Of a stretch of DNA of 64,000 bases, positions 8,290 to 17,788 are shown in pieces. The stretch comes from Pedobacter glucosidilyticus DSM 23534 (GTDB lineage Bacteria > Bacteroidota > Bacteroidia > Sphingobacteriales > Sphingobacteriaceae). The notes beneath the pieces are model-generated. The model saw only the letters and a list, made by a program, of their open reading frames with translations, made no database searches and was not told where the DNA came from. A program made the translations under genes and the position numbers. Positions within the stretch are counted from its first letter, which is position 1. Each line of letters starts with the position of its first letter. The stretch is taken from contig NZ_AULF01000011.1 in assembly GCF_000425145.1 (NCBI RefSeq), positions 62,001 to 126,000 of the forward strand, written 5' to 3'.

Positions 8290-10824
8290 TTAATCTTTTA
8301 AAATACTACTTACCCTTCCTCCTCTGCCTTTACTATCAAAAGCTCTAAAGTTTACAGTTCCTTTATACAGAAAAGGTTTGGTGTATACTGTACTATTTGC
8401 ATCTGGCAAGCTGCCATCTGTTGTATATCTTAGGGTAAAACCCGGAAATTGAAAATTAGCTTTTATCCATCCGCTTTCTTTATGAATACCAACTGCAGGT
8501 ATTCGATACTGATAACCACCATTTAAATAGTCTAAACGTGGTAGCTCTCTTTTACCCAAAAGGTTTACAAACCAATTCCAGTCTTGTGTATAAGCTTCTT
8601 GTGCCAATACACTATCTGCTGTAGAAGACCAAACAGGTTCGGCAGCCCACGCTCTTTCTGCAAAACCTAATAATTTAGGTAATAGCATATATTCTAATTG
8701 CTTCGGACCACTTATTTTCTCAGACCAAATTTGGGCTTGTAAACCAACAATATTGCTTTGTCCGTAAGCTGTTAGGCGTTCTTTATTTTTTAAAATAGAT
8801 TTATCTAACGGATTGCCTTGTAAATCTTCTTTAGCACTTTTATAATAATCAAACGGATTGAAATAGAAAGGTTTATCTACATCAACATAAGAACCCCAAT
8901 ATAAACCGGGTTCATCAGCGTCTTTTTCATAAGCCAAATCAAAATAAAAATTTGTTACAGGAGCTAAAATAACTTTATAACCTGCATTGGCTAAACGGTA
9001 TGCTAAATCTTCTTGTCCCCAACCCCAAACGTTATTCCATACATAAGTATGAAAATTTTGTGTCGTAAAATCTGGATTAGCGATATAATGATTTTTACCA
9101 TCTAGTTTAGTTTTACGCATAGCTACTTCTTCCCAACCAGAAAGGTATAAGCCTTTTTGCTTTAAGATGGTGTTGGCTTTTGCCAGATAATAGTACCATA
9201 AATCATCATACTCTTTGATGTTTTCTTTTTGCATAAGGTTTTGTATAGCTGGCGATTTTTGCCATACACCCGCTGGAACTTCATCCCCACCTAAATGGAT
9301 AGTTTTTAATGGCGCATCTGCTTGCTGATACATAGCTATAATTTCATCCACAACTTTTTCTATGAAGGTATATGTAGATGGTAAGGCAATATTCATGACA
9401 TTATCATGATAGCCCTGAACAGATTTGTATATAGAAATATCTGCTGTATCTCTTAACAAATAACGCTTAGCTTCTAATGGATTACCTGTTTTCATGAAAC
9501 GCTCATATCGGGCATCCATAGCTTTTATAGCTGCTCGGGCATGTCCAGGGGTTTCTATCTCGGGGATGATATTGATATGTCTGGCTTTTGCATAGCGTAA
9601 AATTTCTAAAAAATCTGTTTTGCTATAAAAACCGCTTCCAGGGAGAGCACTCGTATCTGGTCCAGAACCATAAGCAGGTTGCAAATTTTGCTTATCATCT
9701 AAAGTATGACCTCTTTTTGCCCCTATTTGCGTAAGTTCTGGCAAAGCAGGTATTTCTAAGCGCCAGCCTTCATCATCATTTAAATGAAAATGCAGGTTGT
9801 TTAACTTATAAAGTGCCATTAAATCTAAAACTTTTAATACTTGAGCCTTAGTTTGGAAATTTCTGGCTACATCTAACATAAAAGAGCGGTAACCAAACCT
9901 CGGCTCATCTGTAATTTCTACAGCAGGAATAGCAATTTGAGTTTGTTTTGCTTTCCAAACTGATAAAGGCATCAGCATTTTTAATGATTGTATGGCATAA
10001 AAAGCACCTGCTGTTTGTGTTGCCGTAATGATGATAGAATCAGGTTTAACCTTTAACTGATAGGCTTCTTTTGCTAAACCATTTACTTTTTTAAAGATGA
10101 TAACAGGTGTTGATAAATCTTTATTAGTTGTCAGTTTTTTGCCTAAAAACTGGGCAATATCATCTTGTAAAAGTTTAGCCTCATGACTAAAAAATTCATC
10201 AAAAACTAAAACAGTTTTTGCACTTAAAACAAATTGCCCTTGTAGTTTAACAGTATTTATTGGAGATGGTAAAATTATCCTACTGGCTGATAATGTTTCA
10301 TTTTTTATGGCTTCATTCTTTTGATAGATGGATGCTGGAGATAATTTCAATTTAGCTTTCTCTTGATTTGGAACAGCATTAATTTTGAAATTTACAATGT
10401 TATAAGTTTTTTTTGGATCCTTATCAAAAACCAAGTATAAGCCTCCTGGTCCATCAGAATAAGTTAAAGCTTTACCTTCTGCCACATAAGTGATCACACT
10501 TTTTGTTGCAGGCAAAACGGCTTTGAAATTTGCATGAGGTGTTAAACTACAAAACTCACCATTAATAGTTGTTATAACAGCATTTTTAGTAATTACTTGG
10601 GTAGCTTTTCTAGGGTGCGAAAAATAAAGCTTCCAACCGCTGGCTGGCAAAATTTGTTGACTTTTATTATGGATAATAAAAGATGCTGTAAACTGATTTT
10701 TACCTTCATAATTATTGGATAATAAAGTCCATTCTACTTCTAATTTGTTTATGTCTATGGGTTGTGCTTTTAAACCAAAACCTGATAGTAGGATTAAACA
10801 GCTTAAAAATATTTTATTCATCAT
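8290..10824 (-). CDS. Glycoside hydrolase family 20 beta-N-acetylhexosaminidase
   Basis: This exported 844-residue enzyme removes terminal beta-linked GlcNAc or GalNAc. It has a signal peptide (1-20), an N-terminal CHB_HEX-type carbohydrate-binding domain (about 25-155), a GH20b domain (about 185-305), the catalytic TIM barrel (about 310-730, starting RFGYRSFMLDVARNF) and a C-terminal Fn3-like domain with YTTDGSLPDANS (about 795-840). The catalytic Asp514-Glu515 pair lies in HLGGDEVPAG, with HFHLNDDEGWR upstream. These residues are those used in substrate-assisted GH20 catalysis. It is the last gene of the minus-strand run that starts at 19252 and probably supplies the cluster with amino sugars. 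Confidence 0.93.
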   Translation of the reverse strand: MMNKIFLSCLILLSGFGLKAQPIDINKLEVEWTLLSNNYEGKNQFTASFIIHNKSQQILPASGWKLYFSHPRKATQVITKNAVITTINGEFCSLTPHANFKAVLPATKSVITYVAEGKALTYSDGPGGLYLVFDKDPKKTYNIVNFKINAVPNQEKAKLKLSPASIYQKNEAIKNETLSASRIILPSPINTVKLQGQFVLSAKTVLVFDEFFSHEAKLLQDDIAQFLGKKLTTNKDLSTPVIIFKKVNGLAKEAYQLKVKPDSIIITATQTAGAFYAIQSLKMLMPLSVWKAKQTQIAIPAVEITDEPRFGYRSFMLDVARNFQTKAQVLKVLDLMALYKLNNLHFHLNDDEGWRLEIPALPELTQIGAKRGHTLDDKQNLQPAYGSGPDTSALPGSGFYSKTDFLEILRYAKARHINIIPEIETPGHARAAIKAMDARYERFMKTGNPLEAKRYLLRDTADISIYKSVQGYHDNVMNIALPSTYTFIEKVVDEIIAMYQQADAPLKTIHLGGDEVPAGVWQKSPAIQNLMQKENIKEYDDLWYYYLAKANTILKQKGLYLSGWEEVAMRKTKLDGKNHYIANPDFTTQNFHTYVWNNVWGWGQEDLAYRLANAGYKVILAPVTNFYFDLAYEKDADEPGLYWGSYVDVDKPFYFNPFDYYKSAKEDLQGNPLDKSILKNKERLTAYGQSNIVGLQAQIWSEKISGPKQLEYMLLPKLLGFAERAWAAEPVWSSTADSVLAQEAYTQDWNWFVNLLGKRELPRLDYLNGGYQYRIPAVGIHKESGWIKANFQFPGFTLRYTTDGSLPDANSTVYTKPFLYKGTVNFRAFDSKGRGGRVSSILKD

Positions 10825-10884
10825 GATTTAATTTAGGTATTGATATCATCTTAAAGCATCTTTTAAAACAAACGCTTGTTTAAT

Positions 10885-12837
10885 TTATGGCGTATATTTC
10901 CATAAATCGGTATTTTTTTTAAAGTATATATTTCCTAAAGCATCCATAGCTAATAAACTAGCTCCTTTATCTAAAATGGTAACTTCTTTAGTTTTTGGGT
11001 CGAGTTTAAAAAAGTTGCTATTTCCTGTCCCATAAATCATCCCCGAAGGATGAATAGCTAAGAAAGCACTTCTCCAGATATGGCTTTTAAAAGACGGAAA
11101 ATCATATAATTTATGGGTTGATTGTACTTCTTTTTTAACAGCATCGTAAATAAACAAAGTACCATCGGCAACTCCCCAAATGTGTCCATCAGGTCCGTTT
11201 ATTAAACAAGTTATTGCAGTGGCATTAGGTACAGGTACTAGTTCATGGGTTTTCATATTATTATCTAAATCCCATGAGAAAAGAACTGCTTCTTTGGTGG
11301 CTGGCATAATACCTAAACCTCCAGAAATGGTTGTACCTACTAAAATTTCTTTGCCTGTATAAGCTAAACTAGAAATAGCTTGTTGCTTTATAGGCTCATG
11401 AAAAGCTTTTAATTCTTGCGTTTTCACATCAAGAGTAATCAAAGCCCCCCCTAGTTTACCATACTCAGGTATCATTCCAAAAACCATTTGCTGGCGTTCT
11501 GGAATACTTAATACCGCAAAAGATCTACTTTGTCCTTCTATTTCACCAAGCTTTTTTGGATTATTAGCTTTCAAATCCCATTTCTGTTGCGTATGGTATT
11601 GGTAAAATTTACCTTTTGGATAAATTCCGAAATAGATATTTTCGCCTTGTGAGGCCATACCTTCGGTTTGATCTAAACCGGATAATCTGTTTTTCTGACC
11701 ACTAACCGGATGGTAAGTTGCATGTCCGCCAGCTAAATACCCTCCCATCCAGATATTACCATCAGGACCGTAAAGCAAAGCATTGATAGGAATAGGTTGT
11801 GCCGGAATAGCTAATTTAGTTTTCTCTGAGGTTTTATTTTTAAGACTGTATTTAACTAAATTGGCTCCTGATGTTAATATATAGACATCATCTTTAATAA
11901 TTTTTATTGCATTAGCCGTACCAACATCAGCCAAAAGCTTCTCTGCTAAACTAACAGATTTTGATGCATTAAAACTCATTAACGAACCTTTAGCTGTATA
12001 AAAAGCTGCTTTGCCTTTTTGGTCAGAAGCAACAGCTTTCATGTCTATATCTTGAATTTCCTGCTCTATTTGTTTAGTTTTTAAATTATATACCAATGTG
12101 GTACTTCCGGCGGTTAAGAGCGCTAGAAGACGATCGGATCCGTTTTTACCCGGTACAATTTCTAAACTGTATACAAACTCTTTGTCTTGATATTTTTTGG
12201 GTAAAAGTTCCTTTTTTTCGCCACTTATCGGATTAAGTTCTATTAAATGAGCATGAGAACCAATACCTGCATATAAAAGTCCGGTTTTGGCATGGTAGGC
12301 CAAGCTTCTTACATAATTCTCGCCAGCAACCAAAGGCCCTTTTGCAACATCAGAAAAACCATCTTTAGGGTGATATCTAAAAACCCTGCAGCCAGGATAG
12401 GTAGCACCAAAAACTTCACCATCTTTACCTGCCGTAAGGTTCCACAAATAAGTTTCGCCTTTTAAAGCGGTACCCAAATCTTCAACCTCTTGTGTACCGG
12501 GCTTGTGTTTAAAAAGATTACCACCTGCACCTGGGATATATAAATAACCATCACTAGCTTGTGCCATATCCCAAACACCATCAGATTCTGGTAAAGCTTT
12601 ATCTAAAAGCATTTTTTTACTTTTAACATCAAAAGCCAGTAAATGGGCTGGCTCCCCTCTAACAACGGTATAAACCAAGGGGTTTCCTAGTGTATCTTCA
12701 ACAAAGATACTTCCTTGTATCATGGCAGCAAATACTTGCGGACCCAAGTTGGTAAACTTACCTGTTTTAGGTTGCGCAAAAGTAGCCAAAGAAATACCAG
12801 TCGCTATTACTAGCGTAAGCATATATTTTAAGTTCAT
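10885..12837 (-). CDS. Exported beta-propeller protein of unknown function
   Basis: This 650-residue protein has a signal peptide ending TFAQP and about a dozen repeats of the form DGxxYxxxxGxxLxxYxPxTxxxxxL (for example YLYIPGAGGNLFKHKPG, HIWGVADGTLFIYDA, GMIYGTGNSNFFKLDP). That is the pattern of a WD40/NHL/PQQ-like beta-propeller. No catalytic motif is recognised. The start is 3 bp from the end of the DapA-family gene, so it is translated in the same operon. Its place beside an aldolase, an epimerase-like protein and a transporter suggests a periplasmic or surface binding or enzymatic role in the same pathway, but no function is claimed. Confidence 0.7.
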   Translation of the reverse strand: MNLKYMLTLVIATGISLATFAQPKTGKFTNLGPQVFAAMIQGSIFVEDTLGNPLVYTVVRGEPAHLLAFDVKSKKMLLDKALPESDGVWDMAQASDGYLYIPGAGGNLFKHKPGTQEVEDLGTALKGETYLWNLTAGKDGEVFGATYPGCRVFRYHPKDGFSDVAKGPLVAGENYVRSLAYHAKTGLLYAGIGSHAHLIELNPISGEKKELLPKKYQDKEFVYSLEIVPGKNGSDRLLALLTAGSTTLVYNLKTKQIEQEIQDIDMKAVASDQKGKAAFYTAKGSLMSFNASKSVSLAEKLLADVGTANAIKIIKDDVYILTSGANLVKYSLKNKTSEKTKLAIPAQPIPINALLYGPDGNIWMGGYLAGGHATYHPVSGQKNRLSGLDQTEGMASQGENIYFGIYPKGKFYQYHTQQKWDLKANNPKKLGEIEGQSRSFAVLSIPERQQMVFGMIPEYGKLGGALITLDVKTQELKAFHEPIKQQAISSLAYTGKEILVGTTISGGLGIMPATKEAVLFSWDLDNNMKTHELVPVPNATAITCLINGPDGHIWGVADGTLFIYDAVKKEVQSTHKLYDFPSFKSHIWRSAFLAIHPSGMIYGTGNSNFFKLDPKTKEVTILDKGASLLAMDALGNIYFKKNTDLWKYTP

Positions 12838-12840
12838 AAT

Positions 12841-13902
12841 TTACTTATCGTTTTTTAAAAATTCGCTTACAAAAGCGTCATCGTTTAAGTGAGGGTATGC
12901 CTTATAAACACGATCTATTTCTTCCATTTGGCCATCAGAAAGTTCTTCTTTAGGGTTTAAGCACCACCTTCCTTCTAGTAAACCTTGTCTTCTTAAAACC
13001 TCATGAATTCCTGGTATACAGCCGTGGAAAGCATGCGATGGATCAAACAATGCGGCATTAACATCTGTAACTTCAATACCTTTAATCAGGAGTTCATGTG
13101 CCTTTTGTGCTGTTGGGTTTGCCCGATGTTCTTTTATCTCTTCAAGTAATGCTACAGCTTTTTGTGTCCAAACTGCCCAATGACCTAATAAGCCACCAAT
13201 AAACTGTTTTTCAAAAGTTTTTCCTTCTACCTCAAAACGGTAGGTAGTTAACAAATCAGCCACAATATTATCATCATTACCGGTGTACATCGCTATTTTG
13301 TCTCTTCTTGAGGAATGGCTTACCGCCCTCATAACATCTAACGTTTGGTAGCGATTAAAAGAAGCACATTTAATGGCTTCAATATTTTCAATCTCAGCAA
13401 ATTGTAACCAAAAATCATAGCTAAATATTCTACCTCCTACAGATGGCTGTAAGTAAAAACCAAAAACTGGCATTACAGCAGCAACAGCTCTAACACGCTC
13501 TAAGATTTGTTCCTCAGACCAGTTTTGTAAACCTCCCATACTTAGCAAGCCAATATCATAACCGTATTTTAAAGCTATTTCTGCTTCTTTAACGGCTTGT
13601 GCTGTTGGCCCACAAATACCTGCAACTTTGATAAAAGGTCGGTCTAAATTTGCTTTGGCAACTTCTTCTGACGCTAATCTTAAAACCGTTTCAAAAAGAT
13701 TTACTTCTGGGTCTCTGATTTCAAACTGGGTAGAGTGTACGCCAACGGCTATACCCCCAGCACCGCTGGACATATAATATCTGCCTAATTGTCTTTGTTT
13801 AAATTCGTTTAATGTTCTATCTGCATTTAATGCCAATGGATGAGCCGGAATAACCGTTCCAAAATGTAAATGTCTTTTTAGCTCTTCTGATAATAATTTC
13901 AT
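12841..13902 (-). CDS. DapA/NanA-family (class I pyruvate-type) aldolase or synthase
   Basis: This 353-residue protein belongs to the dihydrodipicolinate synthase / N-acetylneuraminate lyase superfamily, slightly longer than usual (about 290-310). The Schiff-base lysine is Lys178 in EAIKCASF, and the proton-relay tyrosine is Tyr150 in FGFYLQPSVGG. Members cleave or form 2-keto acids, such as 2-keto-3-deoxy sugar acids and sialic acid. Its ATG shares one base with the stop of the epimerase gene. Since it sits among sugar genes and not lysine genes, a sugar-acid aldolase is more likely than DapA itself. The usual YNxP tripeptide is not obvious, so the substrate is open. Confidence 0.82.
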   Translation of the reverse strand: MKLLSEELKRHLHFGTVIPAHPLALNADRTLNEFKQRQLGRYYMSSGAGGIAVGVHSTQFEIRDPEVNLFETVLRLASEEVAKANLDRPFIKVAGICGPTAQAVKEAEIALKYGYDIGLLSMGGLQNWSEEQILERVRAVAAVMPVFGFYLQPSVGGRIFSYDFWLQFAEIENIEAIKCASFNRYQTLDVMRAVSHSSRRDKIAMYTGNDDNIVADLLTTYRFEVEGKTFEKQFIGGLLGHWAVWTQKAVALLEEIKEHRANPTAQKAHELLIKGIEVTDVNAALFDPSHAFHGCIPGIHEVLRRQGLLEGRWCLNPKEELSDGQMEEIDRVYKAYPHLNDDAFVSEFLKNDK

Positions 13903-14918
13903 TAGAATTTACCTCCTCTTTCTTGAAAATGTGTTGCTTTACCAAACTCTTCACCACCTTGTTGTAACCAGGTTGCTGTGATATCTATAATTTCTCTTAC
14001 CGTAACTTTAGGATAACCAAATAACCTGTGGCATTCTGATGCGTTATTAAGTAATGCTGTACCTTCTGCTTCATAAATAAACTTAGGCTCTTTACCAAAA
14101 ATTTTCCCGAATTGATTGGCTATCCATTTAATAGATAGGGTTTCAGGACCTGTTACGTTTAACATTTTTGCTGGCGCCTCACAATGTAATAAAGAACGTA
14201 TAGCAATTTCATTAGCATCTCCTTGCCAAATCACATTCACGTTTTCTGTACGCAGGTCAATTTCTTTTCCTTCTAAAACAGATTTTGCAAGCTCCATCAT
14301 CACACCATATCTAAAATCTACAGCGTAGTTTAAGCGATAAATAAGTGTAGGTGTTTGATTTTTTTGAGAGAAATATTCAAAAATGCGTTCTCTGCCCAAG
14401 CAAGACTGCGCATACTCGCCAATAGGCTCTGGTGTAGTTTCTTCAGAAACACCGCCAGATGTTACTGGTACAAAAGGTAAAACATTACCTGATGAAAATG
14501 CTACGATATTTGAGTTTTTATATTTTTCTGCTACCCTACCCGGTAAATAAGCATTCATAGCCCAAGTAAAACCTTCTTTACCTGTTGTACCAAATTTATT
14601 TCCGGCTAGGTAAATCACATTTTTGGCATCAGGGAGTGCTTGTAGTTCCGCATCATTTAATAAATCGCAAGAAATGGTTTCTATACCTACAGCTTCTAAT
14701 GCTGCTTTTGCTTTGGCATCAGAAAATCTCGAAACACCAATAATTCTTTTGTTTATACCCGCGGCTTTAGCTGCTGAAACAGCTAGTTTACCCATACTTG
14801 GGCCCATTTTACCACCAATGCCTAAAAGAATAATATCTCCTTCTATTTTAGCCATATCAGCAATTAATGCTGCCGATGGTGCTAATAATTCAGATTCTAA
14901 CTTTTCTAAATCTTTCAT
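13902..14918 (-). CDS. NAD(P)-binding epimerase/dehydratase-like (extended SDR) protein
   Basis: This 338-residue Rossmann protein has the nucleotide loop GIGGKMG (33-39), AGNKFG (105-110) and FSSGNVLPF (141-149) as in extended short-chain dehydrogenases. The catalytic YxxxK motif is changed: at the expected place it reads Tyr169-Ala-Gln-Ser-Cys173, so the lysine is replaced by cysteine. The Tyr and an upstream Ser remain. This may mean altered chemistry or a non-redox role. It overlaps the aldolase gene by one base and follows the transporter gene by 23 bp, so all are one operon. Substrate unknown. Confidence 0.8.
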   Translation of the reverse strand: MKDLEKLESELLAPSAALIADMAKIEGDIILLGIGGKMGPSMGKLAVSAAKAAGINKRIIGVSRFSDAKAKAALEAVGIETISCDLLNDAELQALPDAKNVIYLAGNKFGTTGKEGFTWAMNAYLPGRVAEKYKNSNIVAFSSGNVLPFVPVTSGGVSEETTPEPIGEYAQSCLGRERIFEYFSQKNQTPTLIYRLNYAVDFRYGVMMELAKSVLEGKEIDLRTENVNVIWQGDANEIAIRSLLHCEAPAKMLNVTGPETLSIKWIANQFGKIFGKEPKFIYEAEGTALLNNASECHRLFGYPKVTVREIIDITATWLQQGGEEFGKATHFQERGGKF

Positions 14919-14941
14919 TCGTTTCTTGCTTAATCTTATAA

Positions 14942-16156
14942 TTATTTAATAAATAGCTCGTAAAAATTCCAAATTGCCAATGAGCTTAATAGTACTAAGC
15001 CTATAGCTCCACCTACTTTAGCAAAACTATTATTCACATTTTCACCCATCATTTTCTTGTCATTGGCAATAGAAAACATGGCTATACCTATAATGGGAAC
15101 TAAAAATATGGTAACACTTTGTGCAAAAATGATAAGTTCTAAAGGTAACTTTCCAAAGATGAGAGAAATGCTGGCTCCACAAACCATTACTAAAGCTATC
15201 AGTAACCTTACTGCTTTAGAACTTAATTTACTGCTATAACCCAAAGCATCGCCCAAAAGGCTACCGCCAACGGTAGCGTTACCTACTAATGATGAAAAAG
15301 AGGCGCCAAATAACCCTGCTAAAAATAAATCAGCTGCGTATGTCCCAAATAATGGCTCTAAAGCTTTAGACATTTCTGATGCAGAATTTACTTTTATTCC
15401 TTGCGGATGTAATACAGCAGCAGCACAAATGATGACAACTGCACTCATAATCCCTAAAATATATATCCCTGTTGCGCTTCTGTTTTTTTGAGGTTTGGCG
15501 CCAGGCTTTCTGCTTTCTTGTACCAAATAAGCCTGATAAAAAGCCCCTACTATAGAAAAACAAGAAGCCATAAAAGCTATTAGCAAACCCGTTGAACCCA
15601 CTGGAAAACTTGGAATAAACCCACCAGCAATACCAGTTAAAGAAGGTTTACTCAAAAACAAAGTTGTTAAAAATGAGAAAAGCATCAATCCTACCAATGC
15701 AATCATTAAACGTTCTAGGGTTTTATAAAAACTTCTAAAAAATAACAATGCAATGCCTAAGATATTGAAGACTAAAACCCATATCCACGCTTTAGTACCG
15801 CTGGCTTCTGCAATGGCAATACCTACACCTATAGAGTTTCCTGCTTGAAAAGATGTGGTGACTAAAAACACGCCGAACCCTATCATTAATCCAGCTTTGT
15901 TACCCCATTTTACTTTAATTTGAGATAAGAGACTATTTTCGCTACTTAAGCCTATACGAGCCCCCATATTGGTAAAAATGAGCATAAAGAAGATAGCAAT
16001 TACAACCACCCAAAGGGTTGAGTAGCCATACTCTGCACCAAGTTTTGAAGTAATGGTCATTTTACTTGGACCAAAAACCAGAGCTGCTGTAATAATACCT
16101 GGCCCTAGGCCTTTTAATAATTTCACCAGCTTATTTTGCTGATTTTGTTCTTCCAT
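14942..16156 (-). CDS. Nramp-fold membrane transporter lacking the metal-binding motifs
   Basis: This 404-residue protein has about 11 membrane segments and aligns with the Nramp (SLC11) fold, starting KGLGPGIITAALVFG. In true Nramp metal transporters helix 1 carries DPGN and helix 6 carries MPH, which bind the metal. Here helix 1 reads GPSK (29-32) and the helix 6 position reads Ser-Ile-Val, so both ligand sets are gone. A manganese or iron role is therefore unlikely. The gene lies 1 bp after the sugar dehydrogenase gene and before the epimerase and aldolase genes, so it probably carries an organic pathway substrate or another ion. Automated annotation would likely call it a divalent metal transporter. 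Confidence 0.85.
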   Translation of the reverse strand: MEEQNQQNKLVKLLKGLGPGIITAALVFGPSKMTITSKLGAEYGYSTLWVVVIAIFFMLIFTNMGARIGLSSENSLLSQIKVKWGNKAGLMIGFGVFLVTTSFQAGNSIGVGIAIAEASGTKAWIWVLVFNILGIALLFFRSFYKTLERLMIALVGLMLFSFLTTLFLSKPSLTGIAGGFIPSFPVGSTGLLIAFMASCFSIVGAFYQAYLVQESRKPGAKPQKNRSATGIYILGIMSAVVIICAAAVLHPQGIKVNSASEMSKALEPLFGTYAADLFLAGLFGASFSSLVGNATVGGSLLGDALGYSSKLSSKAVRLLIALVMVCGASISLIFGKLPLELIIFAQSVTIFLVPIIGIAMFSIANDKKMMGENVNNSFAKVGGAIGLVLLSSLAIWNFYELFIK

Positions 16157-16157
16157 A

Positions 16158-17675
16158 CTAGCGGTTTTGTGCGATTTCTGTTTCGTTAATTTTAGAGGCT
16201 TGATTGCCCCAATTTTGTCTGATATAATTAAGAATATCTGCCAACTCCTGATCTTTTAAAAAAGCGAAATTTGGCATTTTCTGGGGGTTTTCCTTTCTAT
16301 TGATTCCGTTTAACACCGCTTTTATAAGACCTGTTGAAGGACCATTTACCATAGCAGAACCTGCCAAAGCTGGAAAAACATCTTTTACGCCTTTTCCATC
16401 TGCCTGATGACAGGATACACAATAACTTTGATACAGTTGTGCCGCATTTAAGTGTTGTAGCGTTGCTTGGGCCTTTAAACCTGTCAAAGGATTTTTTAAT
16501 ACCTTATCGGATATACTTATCTTTAATATCTTATCATCTCCCGGTAAAGGAAAATCAACTTGAGGTTTCCAATCTTTGTTACTTGTTGAAATATAAATTA
16601 CCCCATTTGCATCCACACATACATCTCTCAAACGCCCATAATAATTCTCAAAAAATATCTCTTCGGATACGATGGCTTTACCCTCTTCATTTAATTTTAA
16701 AACACGTAAACTTTGACCTTTTAAGGTAGTTAATAGTAGGCTATTATTCCACTCGGGAATACTTGCAGAACCATAATACGCGATACCAGCAGGAGCAATT
16801 ACGGGAGTCCAAGATTTAACTGGCTCTTTGGTGTTATTTGCCTTAGCAAAAACAATTTCTTCTGGTAAATTATGTAGACCTTCTATAGCTGGCCAACCAT
16901 AATTTCTATTTTTTTCTATCAAATTTACTTCGTCCTCGATGGCATCTCCATGTTCAGATGTAAATACGTTTCCTTTGTTGGTAACGGTAATGCCTTGCAT
17001 ATTTCTAAAACCTCTGGCCCATACGTAACTTTTAGGATCTGGATTATCTGCTGGTATGCTGCCATCGGGGTTTAAACGCAAAATTTTACCATTCAAAAAG
17101 TTTAAGTCCTGAGATTCATCTCCATGATAAGCGTCGCCAGTTGCCCAAAGTATTTTACCAGATTTTGAGAAAGTTATACGCCCTCCATTATGTGCTTTAA
17201 AACCTTTAACTTTTAACAACTCTTTTGGAGACTCTAGTGTATCGCCTTTAAAAGTATATCTTACCAATTTATTAAATATCAAAGTATCGGTTTTTGTAGT
17301 ATAATGCACATATACATAAGGATTTTGCTTAAAATCTGGATGAACTGCCATGGCTAATAAACCCGCAGTTCTTTGATGCCAAACTTCTGGTATAACCAAT
17401 AACTTTTGTTGTTGATGTGTTTCTAGATTGATGTAAGATATAGCTCCATATTGCTCTGTAAAAAATAAAAAATTATTATTCGTTATAGCAATATCCCAAG
17501 GTACTTCTAAACTATCTTGAAGAGTCTCTACCTTTAAAATACTAGATTCTAGTTTTACATTATCTAAGAAAGTTAAATCCTTGTTTTCTGGCTTAGAACA
17601 GGAACACCATACAACAGAAAGCAATATTATTAAGCTTAAAGCTCTGTTTGTAAGGGTTGTAGGTATAATTGGCAT
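16158..17675 (-). CDS. PQQ-dependent sugar dehydrogenase-like lipoprotein with C-terminal cytochrome c domain
   Basis: This 505-residue protein starts with a hydrophobic signal and CSCSKPE, consistent with a lipoprotein. Residues about 40-395 form a six-bladed glucose/sorbosone dehydrogenase-type propeller (VPWDIAI, HNGGRITF, EDEVNLIEKNRNYGWP). Residues about 410-490 are a class I cytochrome c domain with CVSCH (Cys419, Cys422, His423) and a likely axial Met467 in QKMPNF. Such fusions oxidise sugars in the periplasm and pass electrons to the heme. It heads a tight group with the transporter (1 bp gap), epimerase and aldolase. PQQ dependence is inferred from the fold. No PQQ synthesis genes are in view. 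Confidence 0.88.
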   Translation of the reverse strand: MPIIPTTLTNRALSLIILLSVVWCSCSKPENKDLTFLDNVKLESSILKVETLQDSLEVPWDIAITNNNFLFFTEQYGAISYINLETHQQQKLLVIPEVWHQRTAGLLAMAVHPDFKQNPYVYVHYTTKTDTLIFNKLVRYTFKGDTLESPKELLKVKGFKAHNGGRITFSKSGKILWATGDAYHGDESQDLNFLNGKILRLNPDGSIPADNPDPKSYVWARGFRNMQGITVTNKGNVFTSEHGDAIEDEVNLIEKNRNYGWPAIEGLHNLPEEIVFAKANNTKEPVKSWTPVIAPAGIAYYGSASIPEWNNSLLLTTLKGQSLRVLKLNEEGKAIVSEEIFFENYYGRLRDVCVDANGVIYISTSNKDWKPQVDFPLPGDDKILKISISDKVLKNPLTGLKAQATLQHLNAAQLYQSYCVSCHQADGKGVKDVFPALAGSAMVNGPSTGLIKAVLNGINRKENPQKMPNFAFLKDQELADILNYIRQNWGNQASKINETEIAQNR

Positions 17676-17788
17676 AACCTAATCTTTTACATTTAATTAT
17701 TTAAGATTTGAAAGTTATAAAAAAAATTAAAAAGCAACTGAAAATTCTTTAATATTTTTTTTTTGACTATCCTTTTAAAGTTATGATG

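Noticed and set aside
10867-10883. Small AAACAA/TTGTTT hairpin before the GH20 gene as a terminator
   Set aside because: The six-base stem is weak with only a short T run, and the flanking genes appear co-transcribed.
12841-13902. Lysine-pathway dihydrodipicolinate synthase (dapA)
   Set aside because: No lysine genes nearby; longer than usual; context is sugar catabolism.
14942-16156. Manganese/iron transporter (MntH) call
   Set aside because: DPGN and MPH metal motifs are both absent, and the neighbours are sugar genes.
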